Assembly (NCBI GenBank): GCA_020344435.1
Contig: CP070826.1
Span: 1,021,024 to 1,066,698 of the forward strand
Length of the DNA: 45,675 bases
Direction: 5' to 3'
Source of the DNA: Candidatus Bathyarchaeota archaeon
GTDB taxonomy: Archaea; Thermoproteota; Bathyarchaeia; Bathyarchaeales; Bathyarchaeaceae
The translations under genes were made by a program, and so were the position numbers. Numbering within the stretch: position 1 is the first letter of the stretch; each line of letters starts with the position of its first letter. Shown piece after piece: positions 6,460-14,086 of this stretch. The notes under the pieces were generated by a model. It saw only the letters and a list, made by a program, of their open reading frames with translations, ran no database searches and had not been told where the DNA came from.

Positions 6460-8533
6460 ATTTCTTCCTTTCTTCTTTTCTTGGGCAGTCTGGATTAAAG
6501 CATAGCCTCCAAGGTCTTCTGTCCTTAATCCGCACTGCTACTATTGGCCATCCACAGGCTGTACATTCGATTCTCAGCGACTTCACTGTTCCTTTTTGCG
6601 GGAGAGGGAAGGAGGTTTCGCAGGTGCCCTCGAAATAATTTGTGCAGCCGATGAATCGCTTTCCGGTTTTTCGGGAATATAGGATTATCAGTTTTCCTGT
6701 TCCACAGCTTGAGCAGTTGCCAACAATACGCTCTTCCATTCTTGCTTTCTTCACGGCTTCACTCAGCGCTTCACCCAGTGCCACCTCTCTCTTCTTCAGC
6801 GCCTCTAGCATAGGCTTCAACTGATCAACAGCATCTACAAGTGCGTCTTCTCTGCTCTCGCTACCTGTTTGCACTTGTTCCATCTTCTCCTCAAGTTCTC
6901 GAGTGAACCTCACTGATATCACCCGGGGGCAGTGCTTGCGCAGGATTTCAACTATGTCGAATCCGAGGGCGGTGACTTCGATTCTCTGGTCTCTGACGTA
7001 TCTTCTCTCATAGAGGGTTTGAATGATGTCTGCTCTAGTGGCTTTTGTTCCAATGCCTTCCTCTTCCATCTTCTTCAGAAGACTACTTGGGTTGTAGCGA
7101 GGTGGGGGATTGGTGAATTTGTCCTCTCGTGTTATTTGCTTAAGCTCAATGGTCTCTCCTTCTTTTATCGTTGGGAGAAGCACTTCCTCAGTCTTTATGT
7201 ATGGTTCATAGAATTTCATCCAGCCTTCCTTCAAGACCCGTCTGCCCCGTAAATAGAAGGGATGACCGCCTAACAGAATGGTCGCCTTCATACTCTGTTT
7301 GATTGCTGGGTCTCCAAAAACTGCCATGAATCGTCTCACAATCAGGTCCCAGATGTTCTTCTCCTGATCGCTCAGGGCACGCCTCGGTAGGCTACCCGTG
7401 GGATAGACGGCGGGATGCGCAGGGTCTTCCTTTTTCCCTGCCCTTGGCTTGAGTTGAGCCCTTTTGAGAAGTGTAGTTGCGAGTCTCTTGTATGCCGCCC
7501 TTTTGCTTAGAGCTTTGAGTATGGCTCTATAGTTGATCGCTGGTGGCAACTTCTGACTGCTTGTCCTCGGGTAGGAAATCGAGGCTTCAAGGTAGAGTCT
7601 TTGGGCTATGTACGAGGTTCGTCTTGGGGTATATCCGAAGAGACGATAGGCTTCTGATTGTAGTCCGCCCAAGTCGAAGGGTATCGGGGGTCTCTGCCGG
7701 TATTTCCTGACAGCAATGCTTTCTATCTTGCCAGCCCTTCCTTTGCAGTTCTGCAGAACCTTCTCAGCTTCCGCCTTTTGCCTGATCTTCTTCTTCTCAT
7801 ACTCAACTTCGTAGGCAGATCCCTTTATCTCAACTTCAGCGTTTATGCTCCAATAGGGCTTGGGAACAAAGGTTCTGATTGTTCGTTCTCTTTTCACCAG
7901 AAATCTGAGAGTGGGTCCTTGCACTCTCCCGGTGCTTAGTGTATTATATCGTCCACTCCATCTTCTTGCAGAGAGAGTCAACGCTCGTGACAGGTTCACG
8001 CCATATAGCCAGTCTACTTCATGCCTGGTTCTCCCAGCTTCTATCAATGTAAAGTCGAGGTGAGGGAGAGGCTCCTCGTATGCCTGTGCTAGCTCGTCTT
8101 TTGTGAGCGTGGAGAACTTCATCCTTTTCGCTACATCTTCCTTGTCTCTGCAAGCGTACTTCAATAGCCAGTAGCCGATGAGGCTTCCTTCTATGTCGTA
8201 GTCGCAGGCGGCTATGAAATCATCGGCATCTTCAGAGAGTTTTGAGATAGTCCTGACCCATGCTTTTGTGTTTTTCGCGCCTCTTTCTGCTTTGTATCTT
8301 GGTTCCCACTTGAAGTTCAAGATTGGATAGAAGTTTCTTCTACCCCAACTTCGAACCAACGTGTAGAGATGCCCAAGAGCAGGTACGACAACAAGTTTTC
8401 TATCTCGCTCAGCTAGGAAGTAGGGAACACCATTATCCTCAACCTTTTTGGGCTTCCCTTTAGAATCAAGGGCCGTAGCAATTCTTCGCGCAGCATCAGG
8501 TTTTTCGGTGATTATTAGGGCGTACTTTTCCAT
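6419..8533 (-). CDS. topA: DNA topoisomerase I, type IA
   Basis: This 704-residue enzyme relaxes negative supercoils by cutting one strand through a 5'-phosphotyrosine. The TOPRIM domain occupies about residues 1-140, with IITEKPDAARRIA and the metal site CDYDIEGS. The catalytic tyrosine lies in SYPRTSSQ near residue 320. LLKKMEEEGIGTKATRA is the usual type IA core motif. Two C-terminal zinc fingers follow: CSSCGTGKLI with its partner cysteines in FIGCTNYFEGTC, and CTACGWP with LCFNPDC. It is an archaeal TopA and carries no reverse gyrase helicase domain. A TATA box at 8573-8580 is shared with the divergent zinc-ribbon gene. Confidence 0.93.
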   Translation of the reverse strand: MEKYALIITEKPDAARRIATALDSKGKPKKVEDNGVPYFLAERDRKLVVVPALGHLYTLVRSWGRRNFYPILNFKWEPRYKAERGAKNTKAWVRTISKLSEDADDFIAACDYDIEGSLIGYWLLKYACRDKEDVAKRMKFSTLTKDELAQAYEEPLPHLDFTLIEAGRTRHEVDWLYGVNLSRALTLSARRWSGRYNTLSTGRVQGPTLRFLVKRERTIRTFVPKPYWSINAEVEIKGSAYEVEYEKKKIRQKAEAEKVLQNCKGRAGKIESIAVRKYRQRPPIPFDLGGLQSEAYRLFGYTPRRTSYIAQRLYLEASISYPRTSSQKLPPAINYRAILKALSKRAAYKRLATTLLKRAQLKPRAGKKEDPAHPAVYPTGSLPRRALSDQEKNIWDLIVRRFMAVFGDPAIKQSMKATILLGGHPFYLRGRRVLKEGWMKFYEPYIKTEEVLLPTIKEGETIELKQITREDKFTNPPPRYNPSSLLKKMEEEGIGTKATRADIIQTLYERRYVRDQRIEVTALGFDIVEILRKHCPRVISVRFTRELEEKMEQVQTGSESREDALVDAVDQLKPMLEALKKREVALGEALSEAVKKARMEERIVGNCSSCGTGKLIILYSRKTGKRFIGCTNYFEGTCETSFPLPQKGTVKSLRIECTACGWPIVAVRIKDRRPWRLCFNPDCPRKEERKKYGEMQNLRKRRSE

Positions 8534-8572
8534 CCGGAATCTTCCATTTCTTCTTTCAGACGTATGCGTAAG

Positions 8573-8580
8573 TTATAAAT
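8573..8580. promoter_or_regulatory. Shared TATA element for divergent topA and zinc-ribbon gene
   Basis: TTATAAAT contains the palindrome TTATAA and sits at a workable distance from both starts. It is about 40 bases before the topA ATG (minus) and about 48 bases before the TTG at 8628 (plus). No other TATA-like element lies in this gap. Confidence 0.5.
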
Positions 8581-8627
8581 AGTTTGCGACCTTTGGTCTC
8601 TGACGTTTATTGCTAGGATGTGATTTC

Positions 8628-8792
8628 TTGCCTCAGAAAGTTGTCTGTCGGGAGTGTGGCTTTGTTCTTTACGAGGACCTAGACTTGAAGGCTCCAGATG
8701 AAATAATGCAGCAATACGATGGCAAATGTCCATCATGTGGCAAGAAGTTAACCTTCACTCCAGAAAACATCGAGGTTAAACCTGCCGAGTAA
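8628..8792 (+). CDS. Small archaeal zinc-ribbon protein
   Basis: This 54-residue protein has a zinc ribbon made of CREC (residues 7-10) and CPSC (about residues 35-38). Between them lies VLYEDLDLKAPDEI, a pattern common in small archaeal zinc-ribbon proteins. The frame extends to a TTG at 8610, but TTG 8628 gives the usual beginning (PQKVVCRECG) and fits the TATA element at 8573-8580. The role is unknown; these proteins are often thought to bind nucleic acid or other proteins. Confidence 0.7.
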   Translation: MPQKVVCRECGFVLYEDLDLKAPDEIMQQYDGKCPSCGKKLTFTPENIEVKPAE

Positions 8793-8845
8793 CCATTTGC
8801 TGAAATCATCATTGAAAGTCAATATTCATTCGAGGAGATTTGTTG

Positions 8846-9982
8846 TTGAGTCGGTCAGCAAAGAGAACACACCTCTATGAGATTCACAACAAAGAAGCAA
8901 ACATGGCCTTATTCGCTGGATTCGAGATGCCAATGTGGTTTAAGGGCATCATTTCAGAGCACATGGCTGTGCGAAACACCGTCGGCATCTTCGACATCAC
9001 CCACATGGGGCGAACCGTTGTTACCGGCCCAGAAGCCGAAGCCTTCCTCAATTATGTGACAACTAACGACGTTTCATCACTAGCGCCGCTTTCCGCGCAC
9101 TACTCAGCGATGTGTAATAGACAAGGGGGAATAAAAGATGACTTCGTCCTGTCCAGATTAGAATCAGAGGAATTCCTCATCGTTTATAACGCAGCCAACA
9201 GAGAGAAAGACTATGAATGGTTGCTGAAGCAATCCAAGGAGTATGATGCTGAAGTTGAAGACGTTTCAGACAGCGTTTCCATGTTCGCAGTGCAGGGACC
9301 AAAGGCTGAAGATACATTACATAGAATATCCGAGGAAGACCTGAGCAGAATCAAGCGTTTCAAGTGTGGCTGGATGAAGATCGCTGGATTCAGATGCTTC
9401 ATCTCGAGAACGGGATATACTGGTGAGGATGGGTTTGAGCTTCTTGTATGGAACACTTCTACCTCCAGTCCAGACAAAGCGGTGAAGGTGTGGAATACCA
9501 TCTTAAAGGCTGGTCGAGAGGAGGCCATTGAGCCTTGCGGTCTCGGCGCTAGGGACACGCTGAGACTGGAGGCTGGCATGTGTCTTTATGATAATGACAT
9601 CGATGAAGGAACCTCTCCGTTAGAAGCGAGACTGAGTTTCGCTGTCAAACTCGAGAAGGGCGACTTCATAGGTAGAGATGCCCTACTTAGGCAGAAAGAG
9701 GAGGGCGTAGAAAGGAAGCGTGTTGGAATCCATATGCTGAAGAGCGGGATTCCAAGGCCTGATTGTGAAGTCTGGAAGAATGGTGAGAAGATAGGGCGTG
9801 TGACCAGCGGAACCTTCTCTCCTGTACTCAAATGTGGAATAGCCATGGCATATGTTTCTACAGAGCATGTAAAGACAGGCGAAACGGTTGCGATTAAGAT
9901 AAGAGATAAACTTGTAGATGGAGAGATCGTTAAGTTTCCTTTCTACGATCCTACAGAGTATGGCTACAAAAGAAAAATATGA
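8846..9982 (+). CDS. gcvT: Glycine cleavage T protein, aminomethyltransferase
   Basis: GcvT moves the aminomethyl carbon of glycine from the lipoyl H protein to tetrahydrofolate or tetrahydromethanopterin. The roughly 378-residue sequence is full length. It has GIFDITHMGR with the folate-site aspartate region, VQGPKAEDTL, SRTGYTGEDGFELL, GLGARDTLRLEAGMCLYDND and TSGTFSPVLKCGIAMAYV in the family order. TTG at 8846 has GAGGAGAT (8832-8839) upstream at good spacing; TTG 8840 is also in frame. No gcvH or gcvP lies in the window. Confidence 0.92.
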   Translation: MSRSAKRTHLYEIHNKEANMALFAGFEMPMWFKGIISEHMAVRNTVGIFDITHMGRTVVTGPEAEAFLNYVTTNDVSSLAPLSAHYSAMCNRQGGIKDDFVLSRLESEEFLIVYNAANREKDYEWLLKQSKEYDAEVEDVSDSVSMFAVQGPKAEDTLHRISEEDLSRIKRFKCGWMKIAGFRCFISRTGYTGEDGFELLVWNTSTSSPDKAVKVWNTILKAGREEAIEPCGLGARDTLRLEAGMCLYDNDIDEGTSPLEARLSFAVKLEKGDFIGRDALLRQKEEGVERKRVGIHMLKSGIPRPDCEVWKNGEKIGRVTSGTFSPVLKCGIAMAYVSTEHVKTGETVAIKIRDKLVDGEIVKFPFYDPTEYGYKRKI

Positions 9983-10045
9983 AATGAAAAAATCCGTATT
10001 CTTAAAGAACTCTCTAATGTTCTTCGTGTCCCATTGATTCTGATG

Positions 10046-10201
10046 TTAATATCTTCTTCTGCGTGCGCCTCTTCTCTTTGCCCAACACTCTCGGCAGTAG
10101 ACTGGTCTGCTGGGATCAGGCTCAAATGGAACTTCACATTCCTCGCCGCAATCAGAGCAGGTTGCCTTGTGCATCTCTCTGGGCTCTCTTCTGTATGACA
10201 T
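10046..10201 (-). CDS. CxxC-x17-CxxC zinc-binding small protein
   Basis: This 51-residue frame starts with ATG at 10201, 8 bases after a strong GGAGGTG. It contains CSDC, a 17-residue spacer with the hallmark VPFEP and RPVYC, then CREC, and a basic tail rich in arginine. This matches the CxxC-x17-CxxC family found in many archaea and bacteria. The basic tail suggests nucleic-acid binding, by inference. A TATA element (TTTATAAG, 10289-10296, minus) lies about 90 bases upstream. Confidence 0.82.
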   Translation of the reverse strand: MSYRREPREMHKATCSDCGEECEVPFEPDPSRPVYCRECWAKRRGARRRRY

Positions 10202-10605
10202 GTAGATTGCACCTCCTCTTGTGTTGCGTAAGAACTAGCTTTCTTTAGAAACTCTAATTCTTGCGTATCCAGTCAGTTGACAAGTTGACTTATAAACTTA
10301 TGCTAGCCAGTAGCGAGGATTGTAGCCGAGATTAGTTTGCTACTATTGGCTCTTTTGTGATTGTTATTCGCGGTTGTATGTATGCAGTCAGGTCATATCT
10401 CTTCAGCCAGAATTCTCGCTTCGTTTAAGGCACACATCAGATACGCGGATGCGAACTAGAATGCTAAACGAAATATCATTAAGGGAATCTAGAACTATCA
10501 TGCTACGTTTAAGAATCATTTTCCATGCGTTTCATAAAAAAGATGTGTACGATGAATAGAAAAATAGAATAAAGAAGCCATTCAATATTCATGGTGGTGC
10601 TTGTG
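10202..10605. other. Intergenic region with a candidate structured RNA
   Basis: This gap of about 400 bases holds the promoter of the CxxC gene. A possible plus-strand TATA element uses the same TTATAA (10290-10295). A long stem lies at 10305-10351: AGCCAGTAGC pairs with GCTAC-TAT-TGGCT with a 3-base bulge, and is followed by a TCTTTT run. The rest (10360-10590) is AT-rich and shows no gene. GGTGGTG at 10592-10598 serves the next gene. Confidence 0.35.
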
Positions 10606-10848
10606 ATGGAAGCATATATATTTGCCAATTGCGAGCCTCGAAGAGTTTGGCAGATCGCCGCAGCAGTCCGCAAGATTGAAGGAGTGAAGATGGCTCACGC
10701 TGTCACTGGTCAATTTGACATGGTTGCTTACGCTGAATTCGTCAACATAGATGCGCTCAGGAGGATTATAGACAGACTTGGATCCTTAGAGGGAGTTCAG
10801 CGAACCCAGACGGCAGTAGCAATACCGCCTAGACTGGAAGAACAATAA
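10606..10848 (+). CDS. Lrp/AsnC ligand-binding domain protein, stand-alone
   Basis: The roughly 80-residue protein is a RAM/AsnC effector-binding domain without the helix-turn-helix. The pattern is AYIFANCEPRRVWQIAAAVRKIEGV, HAVTGQFDMVAYAEF, then IIDRLGSLEGVQRTQTA. Such stand-alone domains pair as beta-alpha-beta dimers and bind amino acids or partner regulators. The frame opens at ATG 10591; ATG 10606 has GGTGGTG about 7 bases upstream and starts at the domain edge. Confidence 0.82.
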   Translation: MEAYIFANCEPRRVWQIAAAVRKIEGVKMAHAVTGQFDMVAYAEFVNIDALRRIIDRLGSLEGVQRTQTAVAIPPRLEEQ

Positions 10849-10931
10849 CTATCACAAACGTAGAATACATAACATTTATTAGAGAGAGAGGTATCAGAGG
10901 TCTGAATTTCATCATCGAGAGAGGTGTTTTC

Positions 10932-11063
10932 TTGAACATTGAAAATATGATGCGCCGGGCTTTCCACTTACGGCGGCACATTGACTCGCTAGAAGATGGA
11001 GAACAGAAGCGGCAACTGATTAAGAGATACGCGAGGATTATTTGGCTAATCCAAGATCACTAG
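10932..11063 (+). CDS. Small basic helical protein, 43 residues
   Basis: A short frame starts with TTG at 10932, preceded by GAGAGGTG (10919-10926) at normal ribosome-binding distance. The protein is a charged helix with regular leucine and isoleucine positions (RRAFHLRRHIDSLEDGEQK, then RYARIIWLIQ). It has no recognised family. The ribosome-binding site and amphipathic pattern make it more likely real than chance. Confidence 0.45.
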   Translation: MNIENMMRRAFHLRRHIDSLEDGEQKRQLIKRYARIIWLIQDH

Positions 11064-11115
11064 CATGCGTACAAGGAAAGCCAATACCTATTTTTTGCAG
11101 AATCAGTCGACGCCA

Positions 11116-11889
11116 CTAGGAGATGTAGGTGATTCGTTCCTCCTCAGTCTTGCGCATCCTTTCCGCATACGTCTCTCTCTGTTTCTCAATTTCACGCATT
11201 CGCTTTATGATTCTCTTTGATTCCTCTATCTCCTCGTGCAATCTGCTCAAATCGACTTCAAGTCCTAACAGCTTCTGTGAGACTTGTAGAACGCTTTTTG
11301 CTGCCTTTGGGTCTGGCATGTAACCTCGAGTTTCGCCCAAAAGGCACAAAGCGTCTATATTTCTGAGTTTTGCCAAGCCGAGAAGCAAGCCGGCTGTACC
11401 AACAATTGGGTTTCCTGACGGACTGACTTTGGCGTTGGCCTTCAATGCTCTGTCCAGAAGTTCGGCGTTGGTAGATATCGCAATTACCTCTGGCGTCTCT
11501 CTTGGCTCCGTTCTATATCCTCCTATCGTCATAATCATCTTCACGCCATATTTCTGGGCGAAATCTATTATGGCGCCAGCTACGTCGTATTGACCTTCAA
11601 TCGTTTGCGCTTGTCTGTCCCCAGATAGGAAGATCATATCTCCCGCCCCGGCCTTAACCTTCGCGAAGAGAAAATCGCCGTGGAGAAGTCTGACGCTTCC
11701 CTTCTTGTTCACTAGGACGTAATATGGAAAGTGAGGAGAGTACAGTTCTGCTAGTTTCTTAGCTTTCAACTCTTTGGCAAGGTATCGCGTGGCTATCCTT
11801 CCAACCATCCCCAGCCCTGGGAGGCCTTCCATCAAAATTGGTGTCCTCAACTCAACTTCCAATTTCTCCGCGATGTATGTTTCTTTCAT
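11116..11889 (-). CDS. PAC2-family proteasome assembly chaperone
   Basis: This 257-residue protein belongs to the PAC2 family, which includes eukaryotic PAC2 and archaeal PbaB-like proteins. Markers are PILMEGLPGLGMVGRIA at the start, FPYYVLVN, the long alpha/beta core with IMTIGGYRTE, GLAKLRNIDALCLLGETRGY and a C-terminal coiled segment from about residue 215. It overlaps the Nop10 gene by 4 bases (TGA/ATG), at the end of the L44e-S27e-aIF2-alpha-Nop10 operon. This is a common archaeal arrangement. Confidence 0.88.
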   Translation of the reverse strand: MKETYIAEKLEVELRTPILMEGLPGLGMVGRIATRYLAKELKAKKLAELYSPHFPYYVLVNKKGSVRLLHGDFLFAKVKAGAGDMIFLSGDRQAQTIEGQYDVAGAIIDFAQKYGVKMIMTIGGYRTEPRETPEVIAISTNAELLDRALKANAKVSPSGNPIVGTAGLLLGLAKLRNIDALCLLGETRGYMPDPKAAKSVLQVSQKLLGLEVDLSRLHEEIEESKRIIKRMREIEKQRETYAERMRKTEEERITYIS

Positions 11890-12053
11890 CTGTAATCAGC
11901 CATCTTCATTGCACGCCTGTAGCTTGCGTATCGGTCTTCAGGTGAGAACTTCGCTGGGTGGGGTATGCGAACTTCTCCTCCACAATATGGGCAGTTTGCC
12001 TGATTCAGCGTGTACATCTTGCATTTTTGACATTTCCTGAGCAGCCAGACCAT
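11886..12053 (-). CDS. nop10: Nop10, H/ACA ribonucleoprotein subunit
   Basis: This 55-residue protein supports pseudouridylation by the H/ACA RNP and binds Cbf5. The zinc ribbon is CQKC and CPYCGG, and the tail has the family signature PHPAKFSPEDRY. It begins inside the aIF2-alpha stop codon (TGATG overlap) and ends overlapping the PAC2 start, so translation is coupled on both sides. Confidence 0.95.
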   Translation of the reverse strand: MVWLLRKCQKCKMYTLNQANCPYCGGEVRIPHPAKFSPEDRYASYRRAMKMADYR

Positions 12054-12844
12054 CACTTCTCCGTCCTGAAGTCTCCTTGTCCTCCGAGTTTAGTTACAGT
12101 CTGTAGAGCTGTATCTGCAGCTTTCTGGAGCAGGATTTCCGCTTCCTTGTAATTTTCGGCTAGGACTTCAATGCGGTAGCTTGGGGGTGAGACGGTGTAA
12201 ACCCGAATTTTCGCTTCCTTAGGTGTCTTCATGTTTTGAGCACGCGACAGCGCGTCTCGGATGATGACAGCGCCGTTTGGTTTTGTGCACTCAAGCTCCA
12301 GGAGTCCTGTTCTCTTGACTAGGATTGCTCTAATTCTTTCCTTTGCTATGTTTTCCAGGGTGGTTGCTATGTCTTCAGGTATGCCTAATTTCGTGAGAAT
12401 CGTTGCGCCTTCGTTGGCAGTCTTTTCCAGTCCCTCATAGAGTCCCCCGAACTCTTTCTCGATCGGAAATCCAGCTTTTTCGTTCATCGCTTCAGGGGAT
12501 ATGCCAAGTTTTTCTGAGGCTTGGTTTAGCAGACTTTCAGCTCTTCTATCTTTCTTCCAAGATCGGATTTTCTCTCTTCTCTCCACCTTTGAGACTCGTC
12601 TAAGAGAAACATCTACATGTCCCTTTCTTGAGTCAACCTGCAGAACCTTCAAAACGACTTTCTGTTTCTCACGTATGAAATCCCTGATATTCTTGACCCA
12701 TGTTGAAGAGATCTCAGATATGTGAAGCAGCCCTTCCCTACCATACTCATCCAGCATAACATACGCGCCGTAGCCAGTTATCCTGTTGACAGTGGCAACG
12801 ACAAGCTCGCCGGTCTCCGGCCACTCAACCCTCTCAGATGTCAT
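12053..12844 (-). CDS. eif2a: Translation initiation factor aIF2 subunit alpha
   Basis: This 263-residue protein is part of the heterotrimer that brings Met-tRNAi to the ribosome. The S1 domain (about residues 8-82) has GYGAYVMLDEYGREGLLHISEIS and ends in VDVSLRRVS. A helical middle domain and an alpha-beta domain with the family pattern (IRVYTVSPPSYRIEV) follow. It lies 19 bases downstream of S27e in the ribosomal operon. Confidence 0.95.
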   Translation of the reverse strand: MTSERVEWPETGELVVATVNRITGYGAYVMLDEYGREGLLHISEISSTWVKNIRDFIREKQKVVLKVLQVDSRKGHVDVSLRRVSKVERREKIRSWKKDRRAESLLNQASEKLGISPEAMNEKAGFPIEKEFGGLYEGLEKTANEGATILTKLGIPEDIATTLENIAKERIRAILVKRTGLLELECTKPNGAVIIRDALSRAQNMKTPKEAKIRVYTVSPPSYRIEVLAENYKEAEILLQKAADTALQTVTKLGGQGDFRTEK

Positions 12845-12863
12845 CCTATCTTATCATTCCCTA

Positions 12864-13061
12864 CTACTCAAGCATAGCCACGATTTCACCCTTCACTGTC
12901 GCTTTACCTCCAGAGGGTTCAGCCAATATTGCACTGCAAATATTACAGTGAACTGTCGTCGTAGCGTGACTGAAGACTATTTGTTCGTTTCCGCAATCGG
13001 GACACTTCACTCGAAGAAACTTGCTTCTAGGTTTTGGTATTAGCCGCTCCCATTCACTCAT
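12864..13061 (-). CDS. rps27e: Ribosomal protein S27e
   Basis: This 65-residue zinc-ribbon ribosomal protein has CPDCGNEQIVFSHATT and the second pair as C-x2-C in VHCNICSAIL. It is of normal length and lies 15 bases after L44e. Confidence 0.95.
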   Translation of the reverse strand: MSEWERLIPKPRSKFLRVKCPDCGNEQIVFSHATTTVHCNICSAILAEPSGGKATVKGEIVAMLE

Positions 13062-13076
13062 CTTCGCTTCTGCCTC

Positions 13077-13352
13077 CTACTCAAACGTCAGCTTCTTAAG
13101 GCGTATTCCCTTCTTATGGAGTGTATGACCACAGGCTTTACAGGCTAGCTTTAAAGTCTGTTTCTTTGTAGTTTTGGCAAATCTCCGTTGAAGTGGATAT
13201 TTCTGCCCGCCGTATCCTTTCTTTTCTCGTTCATGGCGCCGAGCGCCCTCAGCCAAGGTGCTATCTCTACCCTTCTTGTACAGAGAGACTCTGTGCAGTT
13301 GATGAGAGCCACACCTCGGACAGTAAGTATTGAGTTCCTTAGGGGCTTTCAT
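13077..13352 (-). CDS. rpl44e: Ribosomal protein L44e
   Basis: This 91-residue protein has TYCPRCGSHQLH near its start, KKGYGGQKYPLQRRFAKTTKK in the middle and CKACGH near its end, all typical. The frame is open to 13388, but ATG 13352 gives the normal start (MKAPKELNTYC). It is the first gene of the five-gene operon L44e-S27e-aIF2-alpha-Nop10-PAC2. Confidence 0.95.
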   Translation of the reverse strand: MKAPKELNTYCPRCGSHQLHRVSLYKKGRDSTLAEGARRHEREKKGYGGQKYPLQRRFAKTTKKQTLKLACKACGHTLHKKGIRLKKLTFE

Positions 13353-13388
13353 TGTAATCACTAGCGTGGGTGGTATAACGCAACCCAC

Positions 13389-13398
13389 TTTATTATTT
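13389..13398 (-). promoter_or_regulatory. TATA box of the L44e operon
   Basis: AATAATAAAG on the minus strand ends 36 bases before the L44e ATG, giving a short predicted leader. It suggests that the translation operon has its own promoter in addition to any read-through from GINS51. Confidence 0.4.
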
Positions 13399-13528
13399 GT
13401 TTTTCTGGCTCAGATTTAAACGCTCCTTTTTCCTTCAGCTCTTGATCTAGATGAAGAGCCAAGGTTTCTACTAGAGACTGCACGATCTATGTCAGCTGTC
13501 TTCTTTTCGATGTATCCAACGAATCCGG

Positions 13529-14086
13529 CTATCGCTTTGCTCCCACTTCTACGGCTATTCTTTGCTTGATAAGGGCTCGTGCGTTTTCAACTGGTAGCGT
13601 CGTTATGTCTTCGGATTTGAACGGGCCATACGTTTGCATATCAGATCCGACTATAGCCGGGGTTTCATGAAGGAAACGCACGAGCGTCTTTTTTAATCTC
13701 TCCATGTTCTCCATATGTGATATATGTCCTCTAAGGGCATCTTCCAGAAACGCTTGATAAGCCTCAGTGAGGGGAAGGATTCCTTCGTGGAGACGAGCCT
13801 CTTCCGCGGTTAGGAATTCCTTTGGCACAGTTTTTCCTGCACCAGCCTTCTTCAATACCTTCCTGTAGCGCAACTGAACGAGTTCTTCAATCATCTTTCT
13901 TGCGTTTCTGTACTCTCGTTCCAGAAGTCTCCCCTTCACTGTCTTTTCATCCAACATCCGGCTTTCTTCCCTTATCCTCTTCACATAATCAGTTAGTGTT
14001 GCGTAGAAGTCATTCGTGAGCTTTTGAACCTCTGAATTCTCTCTCTCGTTCCTCCAAGCCTCGTGAAGCATTTCATACATTCTCAT
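13529..14086 (-). CDS. GINS complex subunit Gins51 (Gins15 type)
   Basis: This 185-residue protein is a subunit of the archaeal GINS complex, which links the MCM helicase with primase and polymerase. A helical A domain comes first (YVKRIREESRMLDE, then REYRNARKMIEELVQLRYRK). The small B domain lies at the C-terminus (YGPFKSEDITTLPVENARALI), the order found in Gins51/Gins15. It overlaps PriS by 4 bases (ATGA), a conserved pairing in archaea. Confidence 0.88.
   Translation of the reverse strand: MRMYEMLHEAWRNERENSEVQKLTNDFYATLTDYVKRIREESRMLDEKTVKGRLLEREYRNARKMIEELVQLRYRKVLKKAGAGKTVPKEFLTAEEARLHEGILPLTEAYQAFLEDALRGHISHMENMERLKKTLVRFLHETPAIVGSDMQTYGPFKSEDITTLPVENARALIKQRIAVEVGAKR

Noticed and set aside
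8840..9982. A complete glycine cleavage operon
   Set aside because: Only gcvT is present; neighbours are a zinc-ribbon gene and an unrelated small gene.
9964..10212. 82-codon minus frame
   Set aside because: It overlaps the CxxC-x17-CxxC gene in another frame, and only that gene has a zinc pattern and ribosome binding site.
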